Assembly (NCBI GenBank): GCA_035605975.1
Contig: DATNGG010000123.1
Coordinates: 1 to 64,000 of the forward strand
DNA length: 64,000 nucleotides
Direction: 5' to 3'
From: CAIKMD01 sp035605975
Lineage (GTDB): Bacteria; Pseudomonadota; Alphaproteobacteria; ATCC43930; CGMCC-115725
Below the pieces are notes generated by a model. That model was given only the letters and a program-made list of their open reading frames with translations, searched no databases and was not told the DNA's origin. Positions 1 to 6,839 of the stretch are shown in pieces (position 1 is the first letter of the stretch; each line of letters opens with the position of its first letter). Made by a program: the position numbers and the translations under genes.

Positions 1-839
1 GTGATCGCACCGACCGCGAATTTGTGCTCGCCGATCTGGGTCACGGGCGTGACCTCGGCGGCGGTGCCGCTGACGAAGACTTCCTGCACCTGGGTAAGCT
101 CGCTCGGCATGATCGCGCGCTCGACGACTTTCAGCTGCCGCGCCTTCGCCAGGCCGATGACGGCGCGCCGGGTGATGCCGTCGAGGAAGCAATCGGGCTT
201 GGGCGTGTGCAATTCGCCGTCGATGGCGAAGAAGATGTTGGCGCCGGTTGCCTCGGCGATCTGTCCGCGCCAATCGAGCATCAGCGCGTCATCGAACCCC
301 TCGGCCTCGGCCGCATGCTTCGAGAGCGTGCAGATCATGTAAAGGCCCGAGCATTTCGCCGCGGTCGGCGCGGTGTTGGGCGCCGGCCGCGCCCATTTCG
401 ACCACGCCATGCGAATGCCCTTCAACCGCGCCTCGGGCGAGAAATAGGCTTTCCAATCGTCCCACACCGCGATCGCCATATGGATCTTGGTGAGCTGCGC
501 CGCGACGCCCATCTGCTCCGGCCCGCGCCAGGCGATCGGACGGACATAGCCGTCGGGCACGCCCGAGGCGCGCACCGCCGCGTTCGATGCTTCCTCGATC
601 TGCTCGAGCGTCCAGGGCAGAGTGAAGCCGAGGATGCGGGCGGAATCGATCAGCCGCTGGCTGTGTTCGCGCAGCTTGAATATGCGCCCGCTATAGACGC
701 GCTCGCCCTCGAACACCGCGCTGGCGTAATGGAGCGCATGGGTCAGGACATGCACCTTGGCATCGCGCCACGGCACGAGCTTGCCGTCGAACCATATCGT
801 CCCGTCGCGATTGTCGAAGGGTTTTCCGGCTGTGGCCAT
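1..839 (-). CDS. ilvE: Branched-chain amino acid aminotransferase (3' end cut by window)
   Basis: PLP-dependent class IV aminotransferase that interconverts valine, leucine and isoleucine with their 2-oxo acids in the cytoplasm. About 279 codons are visible from the ATG at 837-839. The protein opens with a TIWFDGKLVPW segment and a THALHYASAVFEGERVY stretch typical of the family, and later has NTAPTAAKCSGLYM, where the lysine is the expected PLP-binding residue, and DDALMLDWRGQIAEATGANIF. The C-terminus lies beyond position 1, so the gene is incomplete here only because of the window edge. It is divergent from the MarR gene at 940, and the shared 100-bp spacer holds two palindromes. Confidence 0.93.
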   Translation of the reverse strand, partial: MATAGKPFDNRDGTIWFDGKLVPWRDAKVHVLTHALHYASAVFEGERVYSGRIFKLREHSQRLIDSARILGFTLPWTLEQIEEASNAAVRASGVPDGYVRPIAWRGPEQMGVAAQLTKIHMAIAVWDDWKAYFSPEARLKGIRMAWSKWARPAPNTAPTAAKCSGLYMICTLSKHAAEAEGFDDALMLDWRGQIAEATGANIFFAIDGELHTPKPDCFLDGITRRAVIGLAKARQLKVVERAIMPSELTQVQEVFVSGTAAEVTPVTQIGEHKFAVGAI

Positions 840-872
840 CGTCCGCGTTCCTCGAGGATTGCGTCTCTCTCT

Positions 873-899
873 GCGCGTCGCAGGGCGGCTGCGACGCGC
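873..899. promoter_or_regulatory. Perfect 10-bp inverted repeat between ilvE and the MarR gene
   Basis: GCGCGTCGCA at 873-882 pairs perfectly with TGCGACGCGC at 890-899 across a 7-base loop. It lies in the divergent ilvE/MarR spacer, 34 bases upstream of the ilvE start. It could be an operator or a leader hairpin of ilvE; sequence alone does not decide. Confidence 0.4.
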
Positions 900-900
900 C

Positions 901-950
901 TTGCCTAAAATGTAGCAACCCTGCTAAAAATAAGTCAACATGTCTGACAT
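901..950 (+). promoter_or_regulatory. Probable autoregulated promoter of the MarR gene
   Basis: A TTGCCT (901-906) and a TAAAAA-like -10 around 925-930 are spaced for sigma-70. The palindrome TAGCA-ACCC-TGCTA (913-926) sits over the spacer and the edge of the -10. A second palindrome, ATGTC-T-GACAT (940-950), covers the start codon. MarR proteins usually bind short palindromes overlapping their own promoter, so self-repression is a reasonable inference. Confidence 0.4.
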
Positions 951-1428
951 AAAAACCGAGGACGCGCCGGTCTATCTCAGCGAGGACGAAGTCCGGCAAG
1001 GCATCGAGCTTCTGTTCTATGCCTATCGCGACTTCACCGCCGAGCCCGATGCGATGCTGGTGCGCTACGGCTTCGGCCGCGCGCATCACCGCGTGATCTA
1101 TTTCGTCGGGCGCCATCCGCAGATGAGCGTCAGCGAATTGCTCGACATTCTCCAGATCACCAAGCAAAGCCTGTCGCGCGTCCTCGGCCAGCTCGTCCGC
1201 CAAGGCTTCATTCAGCAGCGCACCGGCAAGAGCGACCGCCGGCAGCGCCTGCTCGAGCTGACGGTTCGGGGCGTCGAGCTCGAGCGGCAATTGTCGGAGA
1301 ATCAGCGCCGGCGGATTTCGCGCGCCTATGAGCATGCCGGGGCCGCCGCGGTCGAAGGCTTCCGCAAGGTGATGCTCGGGATCATGTCGGAGGATGTCGA
1401 CCGCGCCCGCTTCCGCCGCCGCCGCTGA
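940..1428 (+). CDS. petP: MarR-family transcriptional regulator (PetP-like)
   Basis: A 162-residue winged-helix regulator. The core MSVSELLDILQITKQSLSRV is the MarR recognition helix region, followed by a wing (QQRTGKSDRRQRLLELT) rich in Arg/Asp. Its stop lies 34 bases before the start of the OmpR-type regulator, so the two are probably co-transcribed. A MarR-OmpR pair of these sizes is known as petP-petR in Rhodobacter capsulatus, where it controls cytochrome bc1 genes; the symbol rests on that arrangement rather than on a search. Here the bc1 operon lies about 17 kb away. The divergent neighbour is ilvE. Confidence 0.8.
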   Translation: MSDIKTEDAPVYLSEDEVRQGIELLFYAYRDFTAEPDAMLVRYGFGRAHHRVIYFVGRHPQMSVSELLDILQITKQSLSRVLGQLVRQGFIQQRTGKSDRRQRLLELTVRGVELERQLSENQRRRISRAYEHAGAAAVEGFRKVMLGIMSEDVDRARFRRRR

Positions 1429-1450
1429 ACCGCGCCGCGCGGCTTGGGTG

Positions 1451-1462
1451 TATAATCGCCCG
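1451..1462 (+). promoter_or_regulatory. Perfect TATAAT six bases before the petR start (possible leaderless promoter)
   Basis: TATAAT at 1451-1456 is followed by only six bases before the ATG at 1463. Transcription from it would begin at or next to the start codon, giving a leaderless mRNA. No good -35 is seen (TGAACC near 1426 is weak). The region also lies just after the MarR stop codon. Confidence 0.35.
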
Positions 1463-2164
1463 ATGAGCGACAGCCGCGACGCCAGCGAGGCGGAGGCGCA
1501 TCTCCTCGTCGTCGACGACGATGCGAGGCTGCGCGATCTGTTGCGGCGCTATCTGGTGGAATCGGGCTTTCGCGTGACGACCGCCGCCGACGCCGTCGAT
1601 GCGCGCAAGCGGCTGCAAAGCCTCGCCTTCGATCTGCTGATCATCGATGTGATGATGCCCGGCGAGGACGGACTGGCGCTGACCGAAAGCTTGCGGCGCA
1701 CGAGCGCCGTGCCGATTCTCCTGCTGACGGCGATGGCCGAGCCGGAGAACCGGATCGACGGGCTCGAGCGCGGCGCCGACGACTATCTCACCAAGCCCTT
1801 CGAGCCGCGCGAGCTCGTCTTGCGCATCCGCAACATCCTGCAACGCGCCGCGCTGGCGCCCGAGCGCATCGCCGAGCTGCGTCTCGGCCCTTGCCGGCTC
1901 GATCTGAAGCGGGGCGTGCTCTATCGCGCCGGCGCGCCGGTGCATCTGACCTCCGCCGAATCGGCGCTGCTCCTCGCCTTGGCGCGCACGCCCGGCGAGG
2001 CGGTGTCGCGCGAGGCCTTGTCGCAAGAAGCCCAATGCAGCGGCAATCTGCGCACCGTCGACGTGCAGATGACGCGGCTGCGGCGCAAGATCGAGCACGA
2101 TCCGAAATTCCCGCGCTATCTCCAGACCGTGCGAGGAACCGGCTATGTCCTCAAGCCGGATTGA
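1463..2164 (+). CDS. petR: OmpR/PhoB-type response regulator (PetR-like)
   Basis: A 233-residue two-domain regulator. The receiver domain has the acidic pair VVDDDARL, the phosphoacceptor Asp in LLIIDVMMPGEDG and the conserved Lys in DDYLTKPFEPREL. The C-terminal winged helix contains LTSAESALLLAL, TVDVQMTRLRRKIE and the closing RGTGYVLKPD. The ATG at 1463 is chosen over an in-frame upstream start at 1394 because that one lies inside the MarR gene and adds a residue stretch unlike the family. It overlaps the histidine kinase gene by 20 bases, so the two form a two-component pair. PetR is the closest named match by context; the target genes are not visible here. Confidence 0.88.
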   Translation: MSDSRDASEAEAHLLVVDDDARLRDLLRRYLVESGFRVTTAADAVDARKRLQSLAFDLLIIDVMMPGEDGLALTESLRRTSAVPILLLTAMAEPENRIDGLERGADDYLTKPFEPRELVLRIRNILQRAALAPERIAELRLGPCRLDLKRGVLYRAGAPVHLTSAESALLLALARTPGEAVSREALSQEAQCSGNLRTVDVQMTRLRRKIEHDPKFPRYLQTVRGTGYVLKPD

Positions 2165-3548
2165 GGGAACGCGCAAGCGCTTCGCGCTGTTCCCGGCGCG
2201 CGACGCCGAGCGCAGCGGCACGGGCGACACGCACCGGCGCTGGTTCAAGCGCATCCTGCCGCGCTCGCTGTGGGGCCGCTCGCTGCTCATCATCGTGCTG
2301 CCGATGGTGCTGACGCAGATGCTCGCGACCTGGATCTTCTACGACCGAGTCTGGGACACGATCTCGCGGCGCCTCTCGACCGCGGTCGCGGGCGATATCG
2401 GCTTCACCGTCGAGGTGATGCGCTATGGCGACAATCCCGACCAGCAGCGCCAGATCCTGGCGCGCGCGGAGGGCGTGACCTCGCTCTCCTACAGCTTCCA
2501 TCCGGGCGAGCGTCTGCCGCCGGGCCTCCATTCGACCAACAGCTCGCAGATCGAGACCCAGCTCGCGGCGGCGATGGCCGAGCGCGTCGGCCGGCCTTTT
2601 CTCATCGACGGCGATTTCGATCCGCGCGACTTGGTGGTCTCGGTCGAGGTGCCCACCGGCGTGATGGTAGTCGCCGTGCCGCGCGAGCGGCTGTCGACGC
2701 CGACCACCTACATCTTCATCATGTGGATGGTCGGATCGGCACTCGTCCTCCTCGCCATCGCCTCGCTCTTCATGCGCAATCAGGTGAAGTCGCTGCGCCG
2801 CGTCGCCGCCACTGCCGAGGCTTTCGGCAAGGGGCGCGATGTGCCCAATTTCCGACCCGAGGGCGCGACCGAGGTGCGCCAGGTGGCGCGCGCCTTCATC
2901 CGCATGCGCGACCGGATTCAGCGCCAGATCACCCAGCGCACCGAGATGCTGGCGGGCGTGTCGCACGATCTGCGCACGCCGCTGACGCGCATGCGCCTTG
3001 CCCTCGAATTGATGCCGGAGGATGGCAGCGCCGCCGATTTGAAGGACGATGTCGCGGCCATGCAGCGCATGGTGCAAGGCTATCTCGATTTCGCCCGCGG
3101 CGAGGGCGAGGAGCAGCCGCGCGAGACCGATATCGTGCTGCTGGTGCAGGAGCTGATCTCGACCCTGCAGCGCGACGGGCCGCCGATTCTCGCCGCCCTC
3201 CCCGAGCGCTATGTTCTGCTGCTGCGCCCCGACGCGACGCGGCGCTGCATCGCCAATCTCATCGGCAATGCGCGCCGCTACGGCCAGCATATCTGGGTGA
3301 CCGGGATCGAGCTGCGCGACGGCTTCGACATTCTCGTCGATGATGACGGGCCGGGCATTCCTGAGGCGCAGCGCGATTCGGTGTTTCGGCCGTTCTTCCG
3401 CCTCGATGCCGCGCGCAACCCGGGCAGCGGCGAGCTGGGTCTCGGCTTGACGATCGCGCGCGACCTCGCCCGCGGCCAGGGCGGCGAGGTCACGCTCGAG
3501 GATTCGCCCCAGGGAGGCTTGCGCGTCCGCTTGCGCCTGCCCCGCTGA
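2145..3548 (+). CDS. EnvZ-type sensor histidine kinase
   Basis: Inner-membrane sensor kinase of 467 residues, partner of the overlapping response regulator. Two membrane segments are visible (about 45-65 and 185-208), framing a periplasmic domain of roughly 120 residues. They are followed by a HAMP domain and the dimerisation/phosphoacceptor motif MLAGVSHDLRTPLTRMRLAL, with the phosphorylated His near residue 274. The catalytic domain has an N-box (IANLIGNARRYG), a G1 box (VDDDGPGIPEAQR) and a G2 region (GSGELGLGLTIARDLARGQGG). The ligand sensed is unknown. The start codon lies inside the end of the regulator gene, indicating translational coupling. Confidence 0.9.
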   Translation: MSSSRIEGTRKRFALFPARDAERSGTGDTHRRWFKRILPRSLWGRSLLIIVLPMVLTQMLATWIFYDRVWDTISRRLSTAVAGDIGFTVEVMRYGDNPDQQRQILARAEGVTSLSYSFHPGERLPPGLHSTNSSQIETQLAAAMAERVGRPFLIDGDFDPRDLVVSVEVPTGVMVVAVPRERLSTPTTYIFIMWMVGSALVLLAIASLFMRNQVKSLRRVAATAEAFGKGRDVPNFRPEGATEVRQVARAFIRMRDRIQRQITQRTEMLAGVSHDLRTPLTRMRLALELMPEDGSAADLKDDVAAMQRMVQGYLDFARGEGEEQPRETDIVLLVQELISTLQRDGPPILAALPERYVLLLRPDATRRCIANLIGNARRYGQHIWVTGIELRDGFDILVDDDGPGIPEAQRDSVFRPFFRLDAARNPGSGELGLGLTIARDLARGQGGEVTLEDSPQGGLRVRLRLPR

Positions 3549-3570
3549 CGAGCGTGGGCCCAGAAACACG

Positions 3571-3604
3571 AACGCCGTCCCGCGCGAGTGCGCGAAACGG
3601 CGTT
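3571..3604 (+). terminator. Imperfect inverted repeat after the histidine kinase gene
   Basis: AACGCCGT (3571-3578) pairs with ACGGCGTT (3597-3604), with an inner CGCG/CGCG pairing around the loop. It starts 23 bases past the kinase stop and lies between convergent genes. No T-run follows, so terminator activity is inferred only from position and stability. Confidence 0.45.
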
Positions 3605-3630
3605 TCGACGAATGACCTTGGTGGAAGCCC

Positions 3631-3647
3631 GGCCGGCAGTGCCGGCC
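3631..3647. terminator. Perfect hairpin before the phasin 3' end
   Basis: GGCCGGC-AGT-GCCGGCC is a perfect 7-bp stem with a 3-base loop, 23 bases past the stop codon of the phasin gene on the minus strand. It may serve as a terminator for the phasin transcript or for both converging transcripts. Confidence 0.45.
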
Positions 3648-3669
3648 GAGTGGTAATGCGATAGGCCGA

Positions 3670-4095
3670 TTATTTCGCCGAAGCGGCGTCGCGAATTTCC
3701 TCGAAGCTTTCGGTGACGCGCTTGGTCAGCACGTTGAAGGCCTCGGCATTCGCCTTGGTGACGAGCTCGGTGAGCTCCTTCGCCGTGGCAAGGCCCTTCT
3801 CGAAACTGGCCTTGGCGAGCTCGGTGTTCTTGGCGAGGCGCTCCTGCGGCGCGCCGGGCTGGCTGAACTCGCGGAACAGCGAGCGCGCCTCCTCGAGGGC
3901 TTCGCGGGCGATCTCGACCTGGCGCCGCGCCAGCGCCTGGGCACCCTCGATCGCGAGCTGGTTGGCTTGGGTAAGCGCCTCAACGTTCTTGCGCTGGGCC
4001 GCCATCATGGCGTCGACATTGAACCCGGGCAGCGCGAAGCCGGCGAACGCCTTGCTGACGTCGTAATCGAGAAAGGACTGCTTGCTGTTGATCAT
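3670..4095 (-). CDS. Phasin-family protein (polyhydroxyalkanoate granule coat)
   Basis: A 141-residue, almost wholly helical protein rich in Ala, Glu and Lys, with the Phasin_2 pattern: an N-terminal GFNVDAMMAAQRKNVEALTQ followed by AIEGAQALARRQVEIAREAL and repeating amphipathic heptads to the end (KRVTESFEEIRDA). Phasins coat polyhydroxyalkanoate granules and control their size and number. AGAGGA lies about nine bases upstream of the chosen ATG. There are no PHA synthesis genes nearby. The promoter region has TGCA-rich palindromes that may be PhaR targets. Confidence 0.88.
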   Translation of the reverse strand: MINSKQSFLDYDVSKAFAGFALPGFNVDAMMAAQRKNVEALTQANQLAIEGAQALARRQVEIAREALEEARSLFREFSQPGAPQERLAKNTELAKASFEKGLATAKELTELVTKANAEAFNVLTKRVTESFEEIRDAASAK

Positions 4096-4143
4096 TGGCC
4101 ATCATCCTCTGCGGCGGCGAAGGGGAAAGGGGAACGTTTATGT

Positions 4144-4178
4144 TGCACTGCACAATGTCTAATATGAGGCAGTGCCTG
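4144..4178 (-). promoter_or_regulatory. TGCA-rich palindromic sites upstream of the phasin gene
   Basis: TGCACTGCA (4144-4152) lies in the leader region of the phasin gene, and a GGCAGTGCC-like half palindrome follows about 16 bases further upstream. PhaR repressors of alphaproteobacterial phasin genes bind TGC/GCA-containing palindromes, so these are candidate PhaR sites. The match is by general pattern only. Confidence 0.3.
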
Positions 4179-4229
4179 CGAGTCGTCAAGGACGAATGAT
4201 CAAAATTTTTGCAGCGCACAAAGGCACCG

Positions 4230-4847
4230 CTAATTCTGGGGCTTAGCCCCTCGAGCTATGATGGGACGGAAACTCCCAAGCAATGTTTCCGCCTGACGCA
4301 GGCGCCGGTCGAGGGCCGCCATGGTGCTGCCGAGATCGGCGCTCTCGTCGCGCAGGAACACCGGCAGAACGGAGAGGTAGAGCGCGGCGGTCAGGCGCGC
4401 GGCCAGCCGGCCCCAGCAGCCGGCGACGGGAAGCCCGGCCGCCGCCCGCATCCAGCCCATCGAGCGGACGAGCGCCGGCAGGCCCTGCAGCATCGCGGGA
4501 TCGCCCACCCCATCGCGCAGGATCGCCCGGAGCCCGGCCCGGTGCGGCTTCAGCGCCTCGAAGCGCCGCATCAGCACGTCGAACAGGCGGTCGCGCGGCG
4601 GATCGCTGGCGGCGGGGGCGCGCTGGCCCAGCACCGTTGCGTCGATGCCGCGCCGGAATTCACGCAGCAGCGCGGCTTTCGAGCGGAACAGCGCATAGGT
4701 CTCGTCGAGCGGAATCCCGGCCGTGGCGGCGATCTCGGCCAAGCTGGTCTGCCGCCAACCCTTGCTGGCCGCGAGCTGGAATGCCGCAGCAATGAGACGT
4801 TGCTTCGGATCGGCCGGCGGCCGGCGTGCGCGGCGTCGGTTCGGCAT
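4230..4847 (-). CDS. TetR-family transcriptional regulator
   Basis: A 205-residue regulator. The N-terminal DNA-binding domain reads RLIAAAFQLAASKGWRQTSL followed by AEIAATAGIPLDETYALFRSK, the helix-turn-helix pattern of TetR proteins. The C-terminal ligand domain is divergent and ends with a helix similar to COQ9-like TetR relatives, so a COQ9/RpsU-type family member is possible. The ATG at 4847 is chosen over an upstream in-frame codon because GGAG lies about six bases before it. The nearest gene in the same direction is proC, 96 bases upstream; the ligand is unknown. Confidence 0.78.
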   Translation of the reverse strand: MPNRRRARRPPADPKQRLIAAAFQLAASKGWRQTSLAEIAATAGIPLDETYALFRSKAALLREFRRGIDATVLGQRAPAASDPPRDRLFDVLMRRFEALKPHRAGLRAILRDGVGDPAMLQGLPALVRSMGWMRAAAGLPVAGCWGRLAARLTAALYLSVLPVFLRDESADLGSTMAALDRRLRQAETLLGSFRPIIARGAKPQN

Positions 4848-4943
4848 GGCGTCCTCCGTAGCCCAAAGATAGGGAGGAAGCCGCAAAGCCGCAATCGGCG
4901 CCTCCGCAAAGGAGCCGCGCGCTCGGCGAGGGAACGAAGCCCG

Positions 4944-5768
4944 TTAGTCCGCGAGCTCGCCGGCGCGTCGCGTCGCCGCGGCAACGGCGCGGCGCAGCAG
5001 CGGCGCCAGCCCCTCGGCGCCCATCAACACCGCGAGCGCGGCCTCGGTGGTGCCCCCGGGCGAGGTGACATTGCGCCGCAATTGGGCCGCGTCCTCGGAC
5101 GCGAGCCGGGCAAGCTCGCCAGATCCGGCGACGGTCGCGCGGGCAAGCTTCATCGCCAGTCCTGAGGGCAAGCCGGCTGCCACGCCCGCCTCGGCAAGGC
5201 ATTCGATCAGCAGGAAGACATAAGCGGGGCCGCTGCCCGACACCGCGGTCACAGGATCGAGCAGCGCCTCCTCCTCGACCCATTCGACCTCGCCCACCGC
5301 AGCCAGCAGCCGTCCGCACAGCGCCCGCCCCGCGCCATCCACCTGCGCATTGGCGCAGGCAACGGCGATGCCGCGCCCGATCGCGGCCGGGGTGTTGGGC
5401 ATGGCGCGCACGACCGGCGCCGCCTCGCCCAGCGCCCGCGCAAAGAAGCCGAGCGTCTTGCCGGCGGCAATCGACAGAAACACCGTGCCGCCCTCGGCAA
5501 AGCGCCGATAGGCCGGAAGGATGGCGGGGAGCGCCTGCGGCTTCACCGCGAAGACGATGGCCGCGGGCTTGAGCGATTTCGGCAGCGCCTCGGCCGCTGC
5601 GTAGCGCCGCGCGCCGCCCGGCGGCTTCACCGGCGCCGGCTCCACGACTGCGAAGGGACCGGCGAGCCGCCGCTTCGACCAGCCGGCCAGCAATGCCCCG
5701 CCCATCTTGCCGCAGCCGACGAGAAGGATTCCGCGTGCCGCTGGCGCTTTCGGCCTGGCGGTGGTCAC
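4944..5768 (-). CDS. proC: Pyrroline-5-carboxylate reductase
   Basis: Catalyses the last step of proline synthesis, the NAD(P)H-dependent reduction of 1-pyrroline-5-carboxylate. The 274-residue protein has an N-terminal Rossmann motif (LLVGCGKMGGALLAGW), the RAMPNTPAAIGRG segment and the family signature region DPVTAVSGSGPAYVFLLIEC followed by RRNVTSPGGTTEAAL. The start is GTG (minus strand, 5766-5768) and overlaps the stop of the upstream YbjN-like gene by four bases (GTGA), so the two are translationally coupled. Length is normal for the family. Confidence 0.95.
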   Translation of the reverse strand: MTTARPKAPAARGILLVGCGKMGGALLAGWSKRRLAGPFAVVEPAPVKPPGGARRYAAAEALPKSLKPAAIVFAVKPQALPAILPAYRRFAEGGTVFLSIAAGKTLGFFARALGEAAPVVRAMPNTPAAIGRGIAVACANAQVDGAGRALCGRLLAAVGEVEWVEEEALLDPVTAVSGSGPAYVFLLIECLAEAGVAAGLPSGLAMKLARATVAGSGELARLASEDAAQLRRNVTSPGGTTEAALAVLMGAEGLAPLLRRAVAAATRRAGELAD

Positions 5769-6268
5769 GCCTCGCCGATCGGATCGATCATCGCGGCGGC
5801 GATCGCCTCTTCAGCGTTCTTGCCGCCCCAGACGACGAGCTGAAAGGCGGGGAAGAAGCGCTCGCATTCGCTCAGGGAAATCTCGACCAGATCCTCGATC
5901 TGCTCGACCGTCGCGCCATAGGCGCCACGCAACAGCACGCCCTGGCGGAAAGCGGGCGAGTGGTCGTCGCTGGCGAGATCGAAATGCCCAAGCCACATCC
6001 GCTCATTGACGACGGCGAGAAGCTCAAACACTGCGGCGCGCCGCATCTTCGGCACCTTCATCTCGAAGCCGCAGGAGAAATGCAGCGCATTGAGCTCGCG
6101 CTGCCACACGAAGAGCAGGCGATAGTCGCACCACCGGCCGGTGATCTCGACCATCATCTCATCGTCGCTGGCGCGGTCATGGGCCCATTCATTGGCCTGG
6201 ACGATTTCTTCCACCAGATCGATGGGATTGGTCGAGCCGACCGTGGTCTCGAGCGACAAGGCGGTCAT
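5765..6268 (-). CDS. YbjN domain-containing protein
   Basis: A 167-residue soluble protein resembling the YbjN family, whose Escherichia coli member affects motility and stress tolerance but has no known biochemical activity. Visible features are an acidic, helical N-terminus (NPIDLVEEIVQANEWAHDRA), a central strand-rich core (MMVEITGRWCDYRLLFVWQ) and a C-terminal helical part. The inner ATG at 6268 is preferred to the one nine codons upstream because AAGGAG lies eight bases before it. It is coupled to proC by a four-base overlap, a pairing common in alphaproteobacteria; the functional link is unknown. Confidence 0.78.
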   Translation of the reverse strand: MTALSLETTVGSTNPIDLVEEIVQANEWAHDRASDDEMMVEITGRWCDYRLLFVWQRELNALHFSCGFEMKVPKMRRAAVFELLAVVNERMWLGHFDLASDDHSPAFRQGVLLRGAYGATVEQIEDLVEISLSECERFFPAFQLVVWGGKNAEEAIAAAMIDPIGEA

Positions 6269-6428
6269 CGCGCTCTCCTTGCCGGCCGGACCCACGAGAT
6301 TTGGTAGGTTTTGGCCGGCGAACTACTAGATGTAAGCCTGCCAAAGACGGGACTCATGCGCAAGGCCGAATTCGGCCAAAGCGGCGCAGCGCCGCGAATA
6401 GAAGGGGATAAATGCTTTGTCCGCCGCG

Positions 6429-6740
6429 TCAACGCCGCTTTGCCGTGGCCTTGCGCCGGACGCCGCGTCGCGCGGGCGAAGCCTTGGCGGCGGTCTTGCC
6501 GAGCCGCGCCTCGAGCGCGGCGAGCCGCTTCTCGAGCGCTTCTTGCGTGACCCGCGCCTTCGCGGCCATCGCTTTCACCGCGTCGAACTCCTCGCGCCGG
6601 ACAAGATTCATGCGGCCGAGGATGCGCTCGAACTGGTCGCGCAGCCGCGTTTCGACCTCGCCCCGCATCCCGGTCAAAGTTCCGAGAGCGCCGGTCGCGA
6701 CGCGCGCGAGATCGTCGATGAAACGGTTCTGAGTCTGCAT
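6429..6740 (-). CDS. ubiK: Ubiquinone biosynthesis accessory factor UbiK-like (BMFP domain)
   Basis: A 103-residue protein with the UbiK/YqiC layout: an amphipathic N-terminal helix (NRFIDDLARVATGALG), a middle containing RDQFERILGRMNLVRREEFD and a C-terminal coiled coil (TQEALEKRLAALEARLGK), ending in a Lys/Arg-rich tail. UbiK assists assembly or membrane contact of the aerobic ubiquinone-synthesis complex in Proteobacteria. It stands alone on the minus strand, divergent from hldD. The basic tail (ARRGVRRKATAKRR) is longer than in enterobacterial UbiK. Confidence 0.82.
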   Translation of the reverse strand: MQTQNRFIDDLARVATGALGTLTGMRGEVETRLRDQFERILGRMNLVRREEFDAVKAMAAKARVTQEALEKRLAALEARLGKTAAKASPARRGVRRKATAKRR

Positions 6741-6804
6741 ATTCTCGTCCTCGGCAAGGCTCCCGGCGCTCCTAGCACAGCGCCGCGCCGAGGGGAACGG
6801 TTCC

Positions 6805-6839
6805 TTGTGACGCCCGACCGACTGCGCCTATAAAGAGCG
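6805..6839 (+). promoter_or_regulatory. Sigma-70-like promoter placing the start site at the hldD start codon
   Basis: TTGTGA (6805-6810), an 18-base spacer and TATAAA (6829-6834) form a good promoter. Only five bases separate the -10 from the ATG at 6840, and no ribosome-binding site fits between. A leaderless hldD transcript is therefore likely. Confidence 0.5.

Noticed and set aside
2151..3569. Long open frame (472 codons) on the minus strand opposite the histidine kinase
   Set aside because: Its translation is Arg/His/Ala-rich without motifs and mirrors the kinase codons; GC-rich codon bias creates such frames.
4209..5165. Plus-strand frame of 318 codons opposite the TetR and proC genes
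   Set aside because: Low-complexity Arg/Gln/Gly translation with no homology pattern, while both minus-strand genes are clear.
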